Shown: positions 26,924 through 34,526 of the stretch, piece after piece
Position numbering within the stretch: the stretch's first letter is position 1
Layout of the letters: every line of letters begins with the position of its first letter
Assembly: GCF_024699275.1 (NCBI RefSeq)
Contig: NZ_JAILPX010000074.1
Location: forward strand, 1-64,000
Direction of reading: 5' to 3'
Source of the DNA: Selenomonas sp.
GTDB taxonomy: Bacteria; Bacillota_C; Negativicutes; Selenomonadales; Selenomonadaceae
Length of the DNA stretch: 64,000 nucleotides
Notes under the pieces: generated by a model
What the model was told of the DNA's origin: nothing
The model's database searches: none
What the model saw: the letters and a program-made list of their open reading frames with translations, nothing else
Program-made: the position numbers and the translations under genes

Positions 26924-28120
26924 TTAGGGCTTGGCAGCCGTAATGATTTTTGTACGAAACCAGCAGGCATCGATTAACAGCAAAGCTGCCACCAGCAGAA
27001 AGAGATTGCGGATTCCCATAAGGGCCGCCAGCTGTCCACCGAAGAAGGCTCCGGTAAACATGCCAATGAATTGGGCCGATTGGTTTAGGCCAAAGATGCG
27101 TCCCATCAATGCCGGAGGTGCCAGTTGACGAATCAGATTATTCGTCGATGGCATCAGTCCGGCAATGGCAATGCCATGGAAAAAACGTAGCAGCCCCAGC
27201 TGCCAGGGCGCTGTTACAAAGCCCTGAGGGATGGAAACCAGTCCGGAAATCAACAGGCAACGGAAGAGAATCTTTTCTGAGCCAATGCGGTCAGCCAGCA
27301 GGCCCAGCCGGGAGGCAAAGAGCATACTAGCAAAGCCCGCAGCAGAAAAGACGGCTCCAGAGATTAGGGCAATATGGTCGATATTGCCGGCGATTTCCTG
27401 AATGTAGACCGTCAGAATCGGCGCGATACAGGACAGGGAAAAATGCAGCAGAATGGTGGTCAAAAACACGCCGAGGATGGTACTCTGCTGGCAGATTTGC
27501 CGGAAGGATGCGGTTGATTCTGCTTGGACAGCAGGAACTGGCTTATGCTTTTCCTGTACCTGGGTCAGCGCCAAAAATCCTAACAAACAGCAACAGCCAA
27601 TAAACAGGAAGGCATCGCGGAATCCCAAAAGCTCACTGAGCCAGCCGCCAAAAATTGGTCCCAACAGGCCGCCGGAAACCTGAGCGGTAAAGAACATCCC
27701 CAGGGCCCAGCCAGAATGTTCCTTAGGCGTTTCCTGGGCCAGCAGGGGAATAACAGCGGCCTGAAAACCGCTGAGGCAGCCCTGCATCAGGCGCAGAATA
27801 ACCAAGTGCCAGACACTCTGGGCAAAGCCCATGCCCAGCATGATGATGCCAAGCCAGCCCGAAGCCCGCAGTATCATGGGTTTGCGCCCCACCTTATCCG
27901 ATAAACGCCCCCAAATAGGCGAAAAAATAGCCAGACTGATGAAATTGCAGCCAAAGACGATGCCAGCCCAGCGGGCGATGTCTGCCGGATCATTTACCCC
28001 CAATTCCGCAATATACAGGGGCAGAATTGGTGCCATCTGGCTCATACCGATGGACACGATAAAGGATGCTGCGCAACAAATATAGAGATTCTTTTTCCAC
28101 AAAGGAAAAGCAGTTGTCAT
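26924..28120 (-). CDS. MFS drug/metabolite efflux transporter
   Basis: About 398 residues with twelve predicted helices. The family motif A is present after helix 2 (GRLSDKVGRKPMIL) and repeated later (GLLADRIGSEKIL). Motif C-like GGLLGPIFGGWL suggests a drug:H+ antiporter. ATG 28120 has GGGGG 6 bases upstream. A TATAAT lies at 28163-28158. It is 165 bp upstream of the phosphatase gene, same strand, so it could serve the NRPS product or be independent. Confidence 0.85.
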   Translation of the reverse strand: MTTAFPLWKKNLYICCAASFIVSIGMSQMAPILPLYIAELGVNDPADIARWAGIVFGCNFISLAIFSPIWGRLSDKVGRKPMILRASGWLGIIMLGMGFAQSVWHLVILRLMQGCLSGFQAAVIPLLAQETPKEHSGWALGMFFTAQVSGGLLGPIFGGWLSELLGFRDAFLFIGCCCLLGFLALTQVQEKHKPVPAVQAESTASFRQICQQSTILGVFLTTILLHFSLSCIAPILTVYIQEIAGNIDHIALISGAVFSAAGFASMLFASRLGLLADRIGSEKILFRCLLISGLVSIPQGFVTAPWQLGLLRFFHGIAIAGLMPSTNNLIRQLAPPALMGRIFGLNQSAQFIGMFTGAFFGGQLAALMGIRNLFLLVAALLLIDACWFRTKIITAAKP

Positions 28121-28214
28121 GAAAAGCCCCCACTTCGTCAATATAATTAGCATACTTATTATACCGCGATTTGTCTATATTTATTGGCAAAATTTGTTAT
28201 CTTATGCAACAACT

Positions 28215-29438
28215 TTACAACTGCAAGGCATCCATAGTATTTAATAAGGGCATGATTATCGCCATAACCATAAAAAATACCAGTCCGCCAACGAGGAAAA
28301 TAGCTGCAGGTTCTGCCAACGCCTGCAGGCGTGCGGATTCATTTTCGGCCAATACACTGCAGAAGTCGGCGGCTTTATTGAGCATGATTTCCAATTGTCC
28401 GGCCTGCTCCCCTGCTGCCAGCATTTCCTGCAGCATCGGCGGGAAAAATGGGCAATCCTGCAGGGCCATCAACAGCGAACAGCCCTGCTCCACCTTTACC
28501 TGGACTTTGCGTAATTCTTCTGCCAAATAATGGTTTCCTGCGGCCGATGCGGTGTTTTTGAGGGCTTCATGGAGAGGAATTCCCTGTTCCAGTTGCATGG
28601 CCAGAGTGCGCAGGGCAATGGACCAGGCCGTATGACCAGCCAGTTTTCCTAATAATGGCAGGGACAGCAGACAGCGGTGTCCGAAGCGTCGAATCAGCGG
28701 CCGTCGGGATAATGCAGACAGGCCAGCGAGGAAGAAAACACAAAGCCAGGCGGTTTCCATGCCATAGGTCTGGAAAAAATCTGCCAGAAAAAGCAATAGC
28801 TTGGTGGGTAAGGGTAATTCTGCCTGCAGGTTTTGCAGCATGGCGGCAAAGGCCGGCAGGATAAATAGCGTCATAAAAATAAGTACGGCTATAGCGGTTA
28901 CGCCAATAATGACCGGATAAAGCAAAATCGATTTTAATTGTTCCCAGTCTTTTACCTGACGAGCCAGAAAATCCGCCAGCCGGCTGAAGGTTTCCTCCAA
29001 GGTGCCGGCACTTTCTCCTGCAGCCACCAATTGACTGATTTGCGGGGAGAAATTATGGCTTTCCGCCATGGCCATGGATAAGGATTTTCCCTGCAGTACC
29101 TGTTGATAAAGCTGGTTGAGCAAGCGGGCATAACTGCCTTGTTTTCTGCTGGTCTGCAGGGCCTTCAGCGCGTCATGAACGGGAATGCCAGCCCCCAGTA
29201 ACACTGCTAGCTGGCGAAAAAAGAGCGCAATCTGTGCAGGGGAAACCGCAACAGAAAAAAGGTGATGCAGAGAAATATTTTTCAGCTCGGGGATGGTCGT
29301 CTGTTTCGGGCAGGTAATGGCTGTTATCCATAGGCCCTGCCGGCGTATCTTATGGGCTGCTTCCTGTCGGCTTCCTGCTTCGACCGTTCCCTGAAACTGC
29401 TCTCTTTGCCGGTTACAGGCCTCATATTGATAGTGCAT
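28215..29438 (-). CDS. pilC: Type IV pilus / type II secretion inner-membrane platform protein
   Basis: 407 residues. Two tandem T2SF domains are visible: FFRQLAVLLGAGIPVHDALKAL with ESAGTLEETFSRLADFL, and ALRTLAMQLEQGIPLHEALKN with GEQAGQLEIMLNKAADF. Three membrane segments are seen. GGAGG lies 6 bases before the ATG, inside the end of pilT. No pilB, pilin, prepilin peptidase or secretin gene is nearby, so the rest of any machine must be elsewhere or absent. Confidence 0.85.
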   Translation of the reverse strand: MHYQYEACNRQREQFQGTVEAGSRQEAAHKIRRQGLWITAITCPKQTTIPELKNISLHHLFSVAVSPAQIALFFRQLAVLLGAGIPVHDALKALQTSRKQGSYARLLNQLYQQVLQGKSLSMAMAESHNFSPQISQLVAAGESAGTLEETFSRLADFLARQVKDWEQLKSILLYPVIIGVTAIAVLIFMTLFILPAFAAMLQNLQAELPLPTKLLLFLADFFQTYGMETAWLCVFFLAGLSALSRRPLIRRFGHRCLLSLPLLGKLAGHTAWSIALRTLAMQLEQGIPLHEALKNTASAAGNHYLAEELRKVQVKVEQGCSLLMALQDCPFFPPMLQEMLAAGEQAGQLEIMLNKAADFCSVLAENESARLQALAEPAAIFLVGGLVFFMVMAIIMPLLNTMDALQL

Positions 29439-30480
29439 ATTCTCCTCCTGCTGCTCCGGCTATTTTATCGAACAGGTTTCTTTCAATCCGACCTGCCTGC
29501 CATGCCTGCTGGACTGCGATGGCAAGTGTCTGCATCCCCATTGCCTGCTGACTGAGCATCACCGAAGTCATCTGGTTGTACTTTCCCTGCCGAATCAGAC
29601 TGCGTACAGCAGAATTTGCCAGTAGGACTTCTGTAACAGCTATGCGTCCTCCCTGCATATCCGGTAGCAACCGCTGGGCAAAGACACCTTGCAGGACCTC
29701 TGCCAGCAAATAACGTAAACCGGACTGTTCGGTCAGAGGAAATAATCCCTCCATTCGCAGCATGGCATCGGCAGCCGTAGCACTGTGCAAAGTCCCCAGC
29801 ACCAGCATTCCTGCAGAAGCAGCGCTAAGGGCTGTTGACAGGGTTTGGGCATCACGGATTTCCCCCACCAAAACAACATCCGGCATTTCCCGTAAAGCTC
29901 CCCGCAGTGCATTGGCAAAGGATAAGAAATCCAGCCCCAGTTCCCGTTGACTGATAAAGCAGTCTTTCGGCTGAAAAACATATTCAATCGGATCTTCCAA
30001 GGTGATGATATGATACGATTTCTCCCGATTCAGCTCCTCGATAAAAGCCGCCAGCGTAGTGGTCTTGCCTGAACCGGTCCGTCCGGTTACCAGAATCAGC
30101 CCCTGGTCCAGCTTCTTCATCTTCTGCCAGGCCTTGGGTGCGCCAATTTCCGCCAGGCTCGGAATCCTCTCCGGCAGCAAACGGAGCGCCAAAGCAGGAT
30201 ACCCCTGCTGGTAGTAGGCATTGACGCGGAAACGCCTGCCCTCAAAGGTCCAGGATAAATCGATATCCTTATCCTTTTGCAGCCGGGCGCGTTGTTCAGC
30301 GCTCATAACGACTGAACAAAAATCCGCCAGAAAACCTTCCGTCAGCGGACGGCTGTCCATTGGCTGCAATGTACCAAAACAGCGCATATGGGGCCTTTGC
30401 CCGACAGTCAGATGTATATCGGAGGCCTCGGCTTCAATAGCCTTGCGGATAAATCCTTGCCAATTTGCATCATCACTCAT
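29422..30480 (-). CDS. pilT: Pilus retraction ATPase PilT-like
   Basis: 352 residues. Walker A is VTGRTGSGKTTTLA, with an Asp box (LEDPIEYVF), Walker B (DVVLVGEIRD) and a His box (LVLGTLHSATAADAM). The C-terminal RSLIRQGKYNQM matches the AIRNLIRE-type motif that distinguishes PilT retraction motors from PilB. It overlaps pilC by 17 bases. Confidence 0.88.
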   Translation of the reverse strand: MSDDANWQGFIRKAIEAEASDIHLTVGQRPHMRCFGTLQPMDSRPLTEGFLADFCSVVMSAEQRARLQKDKDIDLSWTFEGRRFRVNAYYQQGYPALALRLLPERIPSLAEIGAPKAWQKMKKLDQGLILVTGRTGSGKTTTLAAFIEELNREKSYHIITLEDPIEYVFQPKDCFISQRELGLDFLSFANALRGALREMPDVVLVGEIRDAQTLSTALSAASAGMLVLGTLHSATAADAMLRMEGLFPLTEQSGLRYLLAEVLQGVFAQRLLPDMQGGRIAVTEVLLANSAVRSLIRQGKYNQMTSVMLSQQAMGMQTLAIAVQQAWQAGRIERNLFDKIAGAAGGEYALSI

Positions 30481-30549
30481 ATAGACTCACCTCGCCATTT
30501 CTAATATTCATGTACTTCTTCTACATACAAAGCCGAATACCTGCATGAA

Positions 30550-30597
30550 AACGGGGGTGTTGCATGAGTGAGAAATCACTTATGCAACACCCCCGTT
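30550..30597 (-). terminator. Long hairpin downstream of the GNAT gene
   Basis: A 22-base arm beginning AACGGGGGTGTTGCAT (30550-30571) pairs with 30576-30597 across a GAAA/TTTC loop with one G-T pair. On the minus strand it is followed by TTTTCATG. It lies between the GNAT stop and pilT. Confidence 0.65.
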
Positions 30598-30722
30598 AAT
30601 TCTTATACCTTAAGTTCTGTACCATCCTGTAGTGTGGAGTATATTTCGCCTGGATTATACACTGTAATATGGTCAGATTCCTATTGGATTTATAAAAAAA
30701 TTTTCCTTATATGATGCAAAAT

Positions 30723-31157
30723 TTAGGCGATTATAAGTTCCATACCTCTATGAGGAATACCATCTTCGAGAAATTCCTCAGAACACACACGAAAACCTTC
30801 CCGTTCATAATAGCCAATTGCATAACACTGGGCTTCAATATAGATTACGGCAGGATGTAATTTTTCCTTAACTTGCTCAATACCTTCCCGAAGGAGTTTA
30901 CCACCCAAGCCCATACCATGCTTTACAGTAAGTACCCTTCCCATCTGCACCCGTCCATCTTCTCTTGGGAAAGCGCGCAGATATGCTGTTACCTTTCCAG
31001 TATCTTCATAGAATACATGCAGGCTTTTATAATCCTTGTCGTCCAGGTCCAGATATGCACAGTCCTGTTCTACAATAAATATTTGTGCTCTTGCCTTTAG
31101 CAGCTCATATAATTCCCTGGTGGACAATTCCTGAAAAAATTTGGATTTCATTTCCAT
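30723..31157 (-). CDS. GNAT-family N-acetyltransferase (ElaA-like)
   Basis: About 144 residues. LYELLKARAQIFIVEQDCAYLDLDDKD is the typical ElaA-type start. MGRVLTVKHGMGLGGKLLREGI is the acetyl-CoA-binding motif A, and YIEAQCYAIGYYEREGFRVCSEEFLEDGIPH is the C-terminal half. The substrate is unknown. ATG 31157 is chosen because GGGAG lies 9 bases upstream. It stands alone between two hairpins. Confidence 0.85.
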   Translation of the reverse strand: MEMKSKFFQELSTRELYELLKARAQIFIVEQDCAYLDLDDKDYKSLHVFYEDTGKVTAYLRAFPREDGRVQMGRVLTVKHGMGLGGKLLREGIEQVKEKLHPAVIYIEAQCYAIGYYEREGFRVCSEEFLEDGIPHRGMELIIA

Positions 31158-31254
31158 AGATTCTGTCTCCCTCATCTTATCATAATCCTTATTATAGCAT
31201 ATCAGAGCCATAGACAATATAAATATATCTTACCTCCTTTCCATCTTTATACAT

Positions 31255-31282
31255 GAAAAAAGCACCCCCACTGGAAGTGCTT
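31255..31282 (-). terminator. Intrinsic terminator after the 131-aa gene and small ORF
   Basis: On the minus strand AAGCAC...GTGCTT form a stem followed by TTTTTTC. Confidence 0.65.
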
Positions 31283-31339
31283 ATCTGCGCCGATACGAAA
31301 AGATCATGTACCACTGCTTGCTCAAATCCCCCTTTTAAA

Positions 31340-31405
31340 CTATTTTTTCCTGTCTAAAAACGAAATCAACAGCGCAACTGTCATTCCATAAAGATTAAAT
31401 ATCAT
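31340..31405 (-). CDS. Possible 21-residue hydrophobic peptide
   Basis: The ATG overlaps the stop of the 131-aa gene (TGATG). The peptide MIFNLYGMTVALLISFLD ends in RKK. A short hydrophobic stretch with a basic tail is reminiscent of small holin-like or type I toxin peptides, but the length is minimal and there is no strong independent ribosome site. It may be chance. Confidence 0.3.
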   Translation of the reverse strand: MIFNLYGMTVALLISFLDRKK

Positions 31406-31800
31406 CAGCTTCGTCTTTTTGCTCTTTCCGTCAAATTCTGTGCAGCTTTATAATCATAGATTTCCCCATACTGAAGCCAACTGTCTATGGAATCAATGAT
31501 AATATCCAGAATGACATGGGCACTAAGTTCAAAATTGCTTATGGAACAAATCAACAGCTGCTCGCCAGTCTTGACATGATGGAAGTGAATCGTGATTTCA
31601 TATTTATGGATAGCTAGAACATATTTATTCTGAGTAGACTTTTCCTGAATCTGCATGATTTCAACGTCATCTTTACTGATCTGTTCAAAGCCAAAAGTCT
31701 TAAGTCTATCGATTAATTGTGGACTGACATTGCGATGAAAATTTTCATTGGCTGCGTCACGGTGTTTTTCTAATTCAGTGAATAGCGGAAACGTAATCAT
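31405..31800 (-). CDS. Hypothetical protein with attenuator-like leader
   Basis: 131 residues, not recognised. It is soluble and acidic-amphipathic with no signal peptide. Visible segments are LIDRLKTFGFEQISKDDVEI, YVLAIHKYEITIHFHHVKTG and HVILDIIIDSIDSWLQYGE; the alternating pattern suggests a small alpha/beta fold. AGGAGG lies 7 bases before the ATG, so it is very likely a real gene. The promoter, a conserved hairpin and an intrinsic terminator all lie upstream, implying regulation by transcription attenuation. A 21-codon ORF overlaps its stop. Confidence 0.65.
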   Translation of the reverse strand: MITFPLFTELEKHRDAANENFHRNVSPQLIDRLKTFGFEQISKDDVEIMQIQEKSTQNKYVLAIHKYEITIHFHHVKTGEQLLICSISNFELSAHVILDIIIDSIDSWLQYGEIYDYKAAQNLTERAKRRS

Positions 31801-31818
31801 TTTTGTACCTCCTAAAAA

Positions 31819-31864
31819 AGCAAGAAAAGGCGTCCTAAATCACGAACCTGCATGATTTAGGACG
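31819..31864 (-). terminator. Terminator in the leader of the 131-aa gene
   Basis: CGTCCTAAATCA and TGATTTAGGACG (31831-31842, 31853-31864) form a 12-bp stem; on the minus strand it is followed by CCTTTTCTTGCTTTTTT, just before the AGGAGG site. Its 5' arm also belongs to an alternative hairpin GGACAGAGGCGTCC (31873-31860), so the two structures exclude each other. Confidence 0.7.
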
Positions 31865-31983
31865 CCTCTGTCCTGCAAAACCAATATTATACTTACCAAT
31901 AGCGATAATCCAAGGAGTATAAAAGCCTGGACGAACCAACATTTCGTCCAGGCTTCTTTGCCACTATTGATGGGTATACAATA
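31855..31983 (-). promoter_or_regulatory. Structured leader, copy A (candidate attenuator or riboswitch)
   Basis: After the promoter the minus-strand transcript forms a perfect 12-bp hairpin, AGCCTGGACGAA with TTCGTCCAGGCT (arms 31954-31943 and 31935-31924), then a linker and the GGACAGAGGCGTCC hairpin that competes with the terminator. A diverged copy at 34849-35002 keeps the pairing despite base changes. The ligand or signal is unknown. Confidence 0.55.
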
Positions 31984-32006
31984 CCATAATGCCCATACCG
32001 TGTCAA
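31978..32006 (-). promoter_or_regulatory. Promoter of leader copy A
   Basis: Minus-strand TTGACA (32006-32001), a 17-base spacer and TATTGT (31983-31978). Confidence 0.75.
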
Positions 32007-32064
32007 GCTTATAATAAAACTCTTCTTTTATATTCCCCAACTGCAATTTCTTATTAACCAATCA

Positions 32065-32409
32065 TCATTTGTTATTCTGTTGGCCATGTTGAACCCCATC
32101 AGGTGGAGGCAACGGCTTACCATCTTTATCCTTAGGCGGTTCAGGTGGCTGCTCACCGTTATGATTTGCTTTATCATGCCCCTGTAACTGCTTTCCATCT
32201 GGAGGCGGAAGCGGCTTTCCATTTGCATCTTTGGGTGGTTCAGGAGGCTGTTCGCCGTTCTTCATTTTCGGTGGCTGCTTATCTTTTGTGCTTTGACTTA
32301 CCTGCTGAATACTAGCCGCATCAATATTGTGCGTAGCTGCCATTACAGGGATAGCACTAAAAGCCATAACTCCTGCCACCACGCCAGCTAGTAAAAGTTT
32401 CTTGCTCAT
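32065..32409 (-). CDS. Secreted proline-rich repeat protein, paralogue 1
   Basis: About 114 residues. The Sec signal peptide is MSKKLLLAGVVAGVMAFSAI with cleavage near VMAA. The mature part is Pro/Lys/Asp-rich with two copies of a repeat of the form GEQPPEPPKDxxGKPLPPPDG. There is no cysteine or lipobox. ATG 32409 is preferred since AAAGG lies 9 bases before it; an ATG nine bases upstream abuts that site. A paralogue with similar upstream DNA lies at 45978-46325, on the other side of the two-partner-secretion locus. Function is unknown; an envelope or surface role is inferred. Confidence 0.7.
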   Translation of the reverse strand: MSKKLLLAGVVAGVMAFSAIPVMAATHNIDAASIQQVSQSTKDKQPPKMKNGEQPPEPPKDANGKPLPPPDGKQLQGHDKANHNGEQPPEPPKDKDGKPLPPPDGVQHGQQNNK

Positions 32410-32662
32410 GTGTCTCATCCTTTCACAACAAACATAGCATTAACCATTTACATTTTGTAGTATATCCTCTTCAGATTAAATTGTACTTAACAGGCGATTA
32501 AAATTCCGTTAAAAATTTTTGGAGATTTAAATGATATAATCCTTTTCCATCCTTATACAGTTCATGTCCCTCTTTTCCTTTATCTCCTATTTTTTTTGTC
32601 AATCAAATACTTTTGCCATAAAGAAAGGTAAATCACCACTCTTTCACGAAAAGAAAAACCAA

Positions 32663-33296
32663 TGGTAAATTGCAAGTTGAAATTGAACCAAAATATAATC
32701 AAGAAACATTATCAATAGAATAGACTTCATCGAGGAACATATCGAATAGTTCCGTGGGAGAATGGTAGCCTAGTATACGGCGTGGACGCTGGTTCAGTTC
32801 ATCAGCCATATTCAAGATATCTTCATCAGTAAAACGCTCAATGGACATTCCTTTCGGAATGAAATCCCGTAGCAGCCCGTTGTGACGCTCATTCTGAGGA
32901 CGTTCCCAGGAACTATATGGATGCGTAAGGATGAATGACTCACAATTATTGCTATCGATTTTACAGGGCTTCCTCGAGTTCCTGCGATGTTCGACATAAG
33001 CTTTATGACCACGCTTTGCCGTGTACTGCGGAGCACGCCCGCGGCTGCTTTTACGCATCGGTGTACCACGTCGGAGTTCGTAAAATACAGTTGTGTGAGC
33101 ACAGCCGACTTCAGCAGCGATTTTGCGAAGCGATAATCCTTGCCGATGAAGCGCCTGAATCATGCCGCGTTCTTCCAAGGAAAGGTGACTGCCTAATTTA
33201 CGTACATCTTCGATTGTGATTTGTTGCAAAACCATTTTAACACAGGAAGTCATTATGGATTTTTATTTTTGATTAACTGTTCAACTTCATTTTACA
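32663..33296 (-). mobile_element. IS30-family element, internally deleted
   Basis: A 634-bp element with imperfect terminal inverted repeats: left GTAAATTGCAAGTTGA near 32665-32680, and right end reading TGTAAAATGAAGTTGA on the minus strand (33296-33281). A shortened IS30-type transposase frame fills it. A complete IS30 is about 1.0-1.1 kb, so the middle is missing. The ends are approximate. Confidence 0.65.
32699..33253 (-). pseudogene. IS30-type transposase, in-frame internal deletion
   Basis: 184 residues against the usual roughly 310-350. The N-terminal helix-turn-helix is intact (HLSLEERGMIQALHRQGLSLRKIAAEVGCAHTTVFYELRRG). The C-terminal part has the family's SSWERPQNERHNGLLRDFIPKG, with the last catalytic Glu region, and LNQRPRRILGYHSPTELF. 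The stretch carrying the first two catalytic Asp residues is gone (junction near SFILTHPYSSWE). It cannot be an active transposase but could still bind the ends. Confidence 0.8.
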
Positions 33297-33306
33297 ACGG
33301 ACCAAA

Positions 33307-33480
33307 CGTTTTTCAAACAAAATCAACTTTTTTTCAAAGCGATATGGGGTTCCATAACTTTCAGTTATCCCCGTCCGTACAAGGGATAAGCCACACAGGG
33401 ACTCCCTTGGCTATTCCCCTGTTTGAAAAACGATTTTCTCGCATGGGGGCAGGTGCCGGACGGACATCTGTCTCCCCATG
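33307..33480. other. Highly structured non-coding segment
   Basis: CGTTTTTCAAAC (33307-33318) and its exact reverse complement (33421-33432) enclose two more hairpins: GGGG..ATAACT with AGTTAT.CCCC (33346-33372) and GGGATAAGCC with GGCTATTCCC (33383-33418). A further hairpin (CATGGGG...CCCCATG, about 33443-33479) follows. This fits a small MITE-like element or a folded RNA. No ORF of substance is present. With the neighbouring abi promoter and RNA it accounts for most of the 383-bp gap after the IS30 element. Confidence 0.5.
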
Positions 33481-33532
33481 GAGATTATGACCGCCCCTGT
33501 CCCATCAGCACATACAAAATTTCAGTTAAACC

Positions 33533-33560
33533 TTGATTTTTCCAAAATTTCCTGTATACT
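33533..33560 (+). promoter_or_regulatory. Promoter of the abi RNA and gene
   Basis: TTGATT (33533-33538), a 16-base spacer and TATACT (33555-33560), followed directly by the hairpin RNA. Confidence 0.6.
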
Positions 33561-33566
33561 AGTAAA

Positions 33567-33620
33567 TAACAGGACTCCCCGCACCTCTCAACGATGTGAC
33601 CCAGGGGAGACATTTTTTTT
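33567..33620 (+). ncRNA. abiF-associated RNA motif
   Basis: CTCCCC (33575-33580) pairs with GGGGAG (33604-33609) around a loop reading GCACCTCTCAACGATGTGA, followed by an eight-T run. Small RNAs of this type (the 'abiF' motif) are known directly upstream of AbiF/Abi_2 genes and can act as the RNA antitoxin. The assignment rests on position, hairpin and G/C-rich stem; I could not run a covariance model. Confidence 0.55.
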
Positions 33621-33636
33621 ATTCAGGGTGATACAA

Positions 33637-34493
33637 ATGAACGAACTAAAACAGCCAACCTCTATCGACGAGCAGATTGCCATACTAGAACGGCACGGCT
33701 GTATTGTTTCTGATACATCCTTAACCACGGAAGTTCTCTCGACCATAAACTACTACCGCTTCTCTGCATACTTTCTTCCGTTCAAACAGCCTGATGGCAA
33801 TTACAAGGCTGAGACCACTTTTGAAAAGGTTCTTAAGCTCTACGAATTTGATCGCGAATTCCGTGCACTTCTTTTCAGTGCCATCGAATGCATCGAGGTC
33901 GCTCTCCGTGCCCGACTTTCCTATTTGCACGGCTTGAAGTATGGTTCGCTTGGAGATCTCGATTCTGCCAATTTCAATTCCCGCCATGATGAAATCAAAT
34001 TCCATAGCAACCTGCAACGAGAAATATCCAGCAATCACAAAGTTCCTTTCGTAAAACTCACTTGGAAAATTACGATGGTAAATTCCCTTTATGGGTGATT
34101 TCAGAACTTTTCACATTTGGAATGCTGTCCTATTTCTACAGCGATATGCTGACCAAAGACAAAAAAGAGATTGCTCGTCAATACAACACCAATTACAAAG
34201 TTTTGTGCAGCTGGCTCCGCTGCTGCACAGACGCTCGTAATATCTGTGCCCATTATGGACGGCTTTACTATCGCGTGTTTACAGCAGCTCCATCCGGTTT
34301 CGACCTACCAGAAAGCGTTCGCCACCGTGCTTGGGCTGTCATGCTGGTCATCAAGGCACTATATCCATCAAAGGATAAGTGGCTGGCAGAATTCATGCCA
34401 CATATGACTTCTCTAATGGAAAAATACAAAGATAACATAAATCTATATCATTTAGCCTTCCCCGAAAACTGGTGCGAAGAACTTAACAAGTAA
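33637..34493 (+). pseudogene. Abi_2/AbiF-type abortive-infection gene, frameshifted
   Basis: Two overlapping frames together give one Abi_2 protein of about 285 residues. The first frame has SIDEQIAILERHGCIVSD, INYYRFSAYFLPF, LYEFDREFRALLFSAIECIEVALRARLSY with the N-terminal HEPN-like R-x-x-x-x-H context. The second has VISELFTFGMLSYFYSDM and the RNxxxH motif RNICAHYGRLYYR. They should join at FVK / HLENYDGKFP, where one base appears missing near 34053. AbiF-like proteins are RNA-cleaving toxins in phage defence, related to the ancestry proposed for Cas13. Here it is probably inactive unless the shift is programmed or a sequencing error. Confidence 0.75.
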
Positions 34494-34498
34494 CTATC

Positions 34499-34521
34499 AG
34501 ACGGCATCAGCCGTCTTTTTG
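34499..34521 (+). terminator. Terminator after the abi gene
   Basis: AGACGGC-ATCA-GCCGTCT followed by TTTTT, immediately after the abi stop codon. Confidence 0.85.
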
Positions 34522-34526
34522 TTATT

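Noticed and set aside
30550..30597. Strong palindrome considered as a mobile-element end or att site
   Set aside because: Single copy in the window, no adjacent recombinase; its place after a gene fits a terminator.
31840..32061. 73-codon minus-strand frame over leader copy A
   Set aside because: It spans the promoter, hairpin and attenuator; no ribosome site, and the frame is not kept in copy B.
33253..33636. Possibility that the structured stretch is tmRNA, RNase P RNA or 6S RNA
   Set aside because: None of the conserved cores of these RNAs could be found, and the enclosed unit is only about 126 bp.
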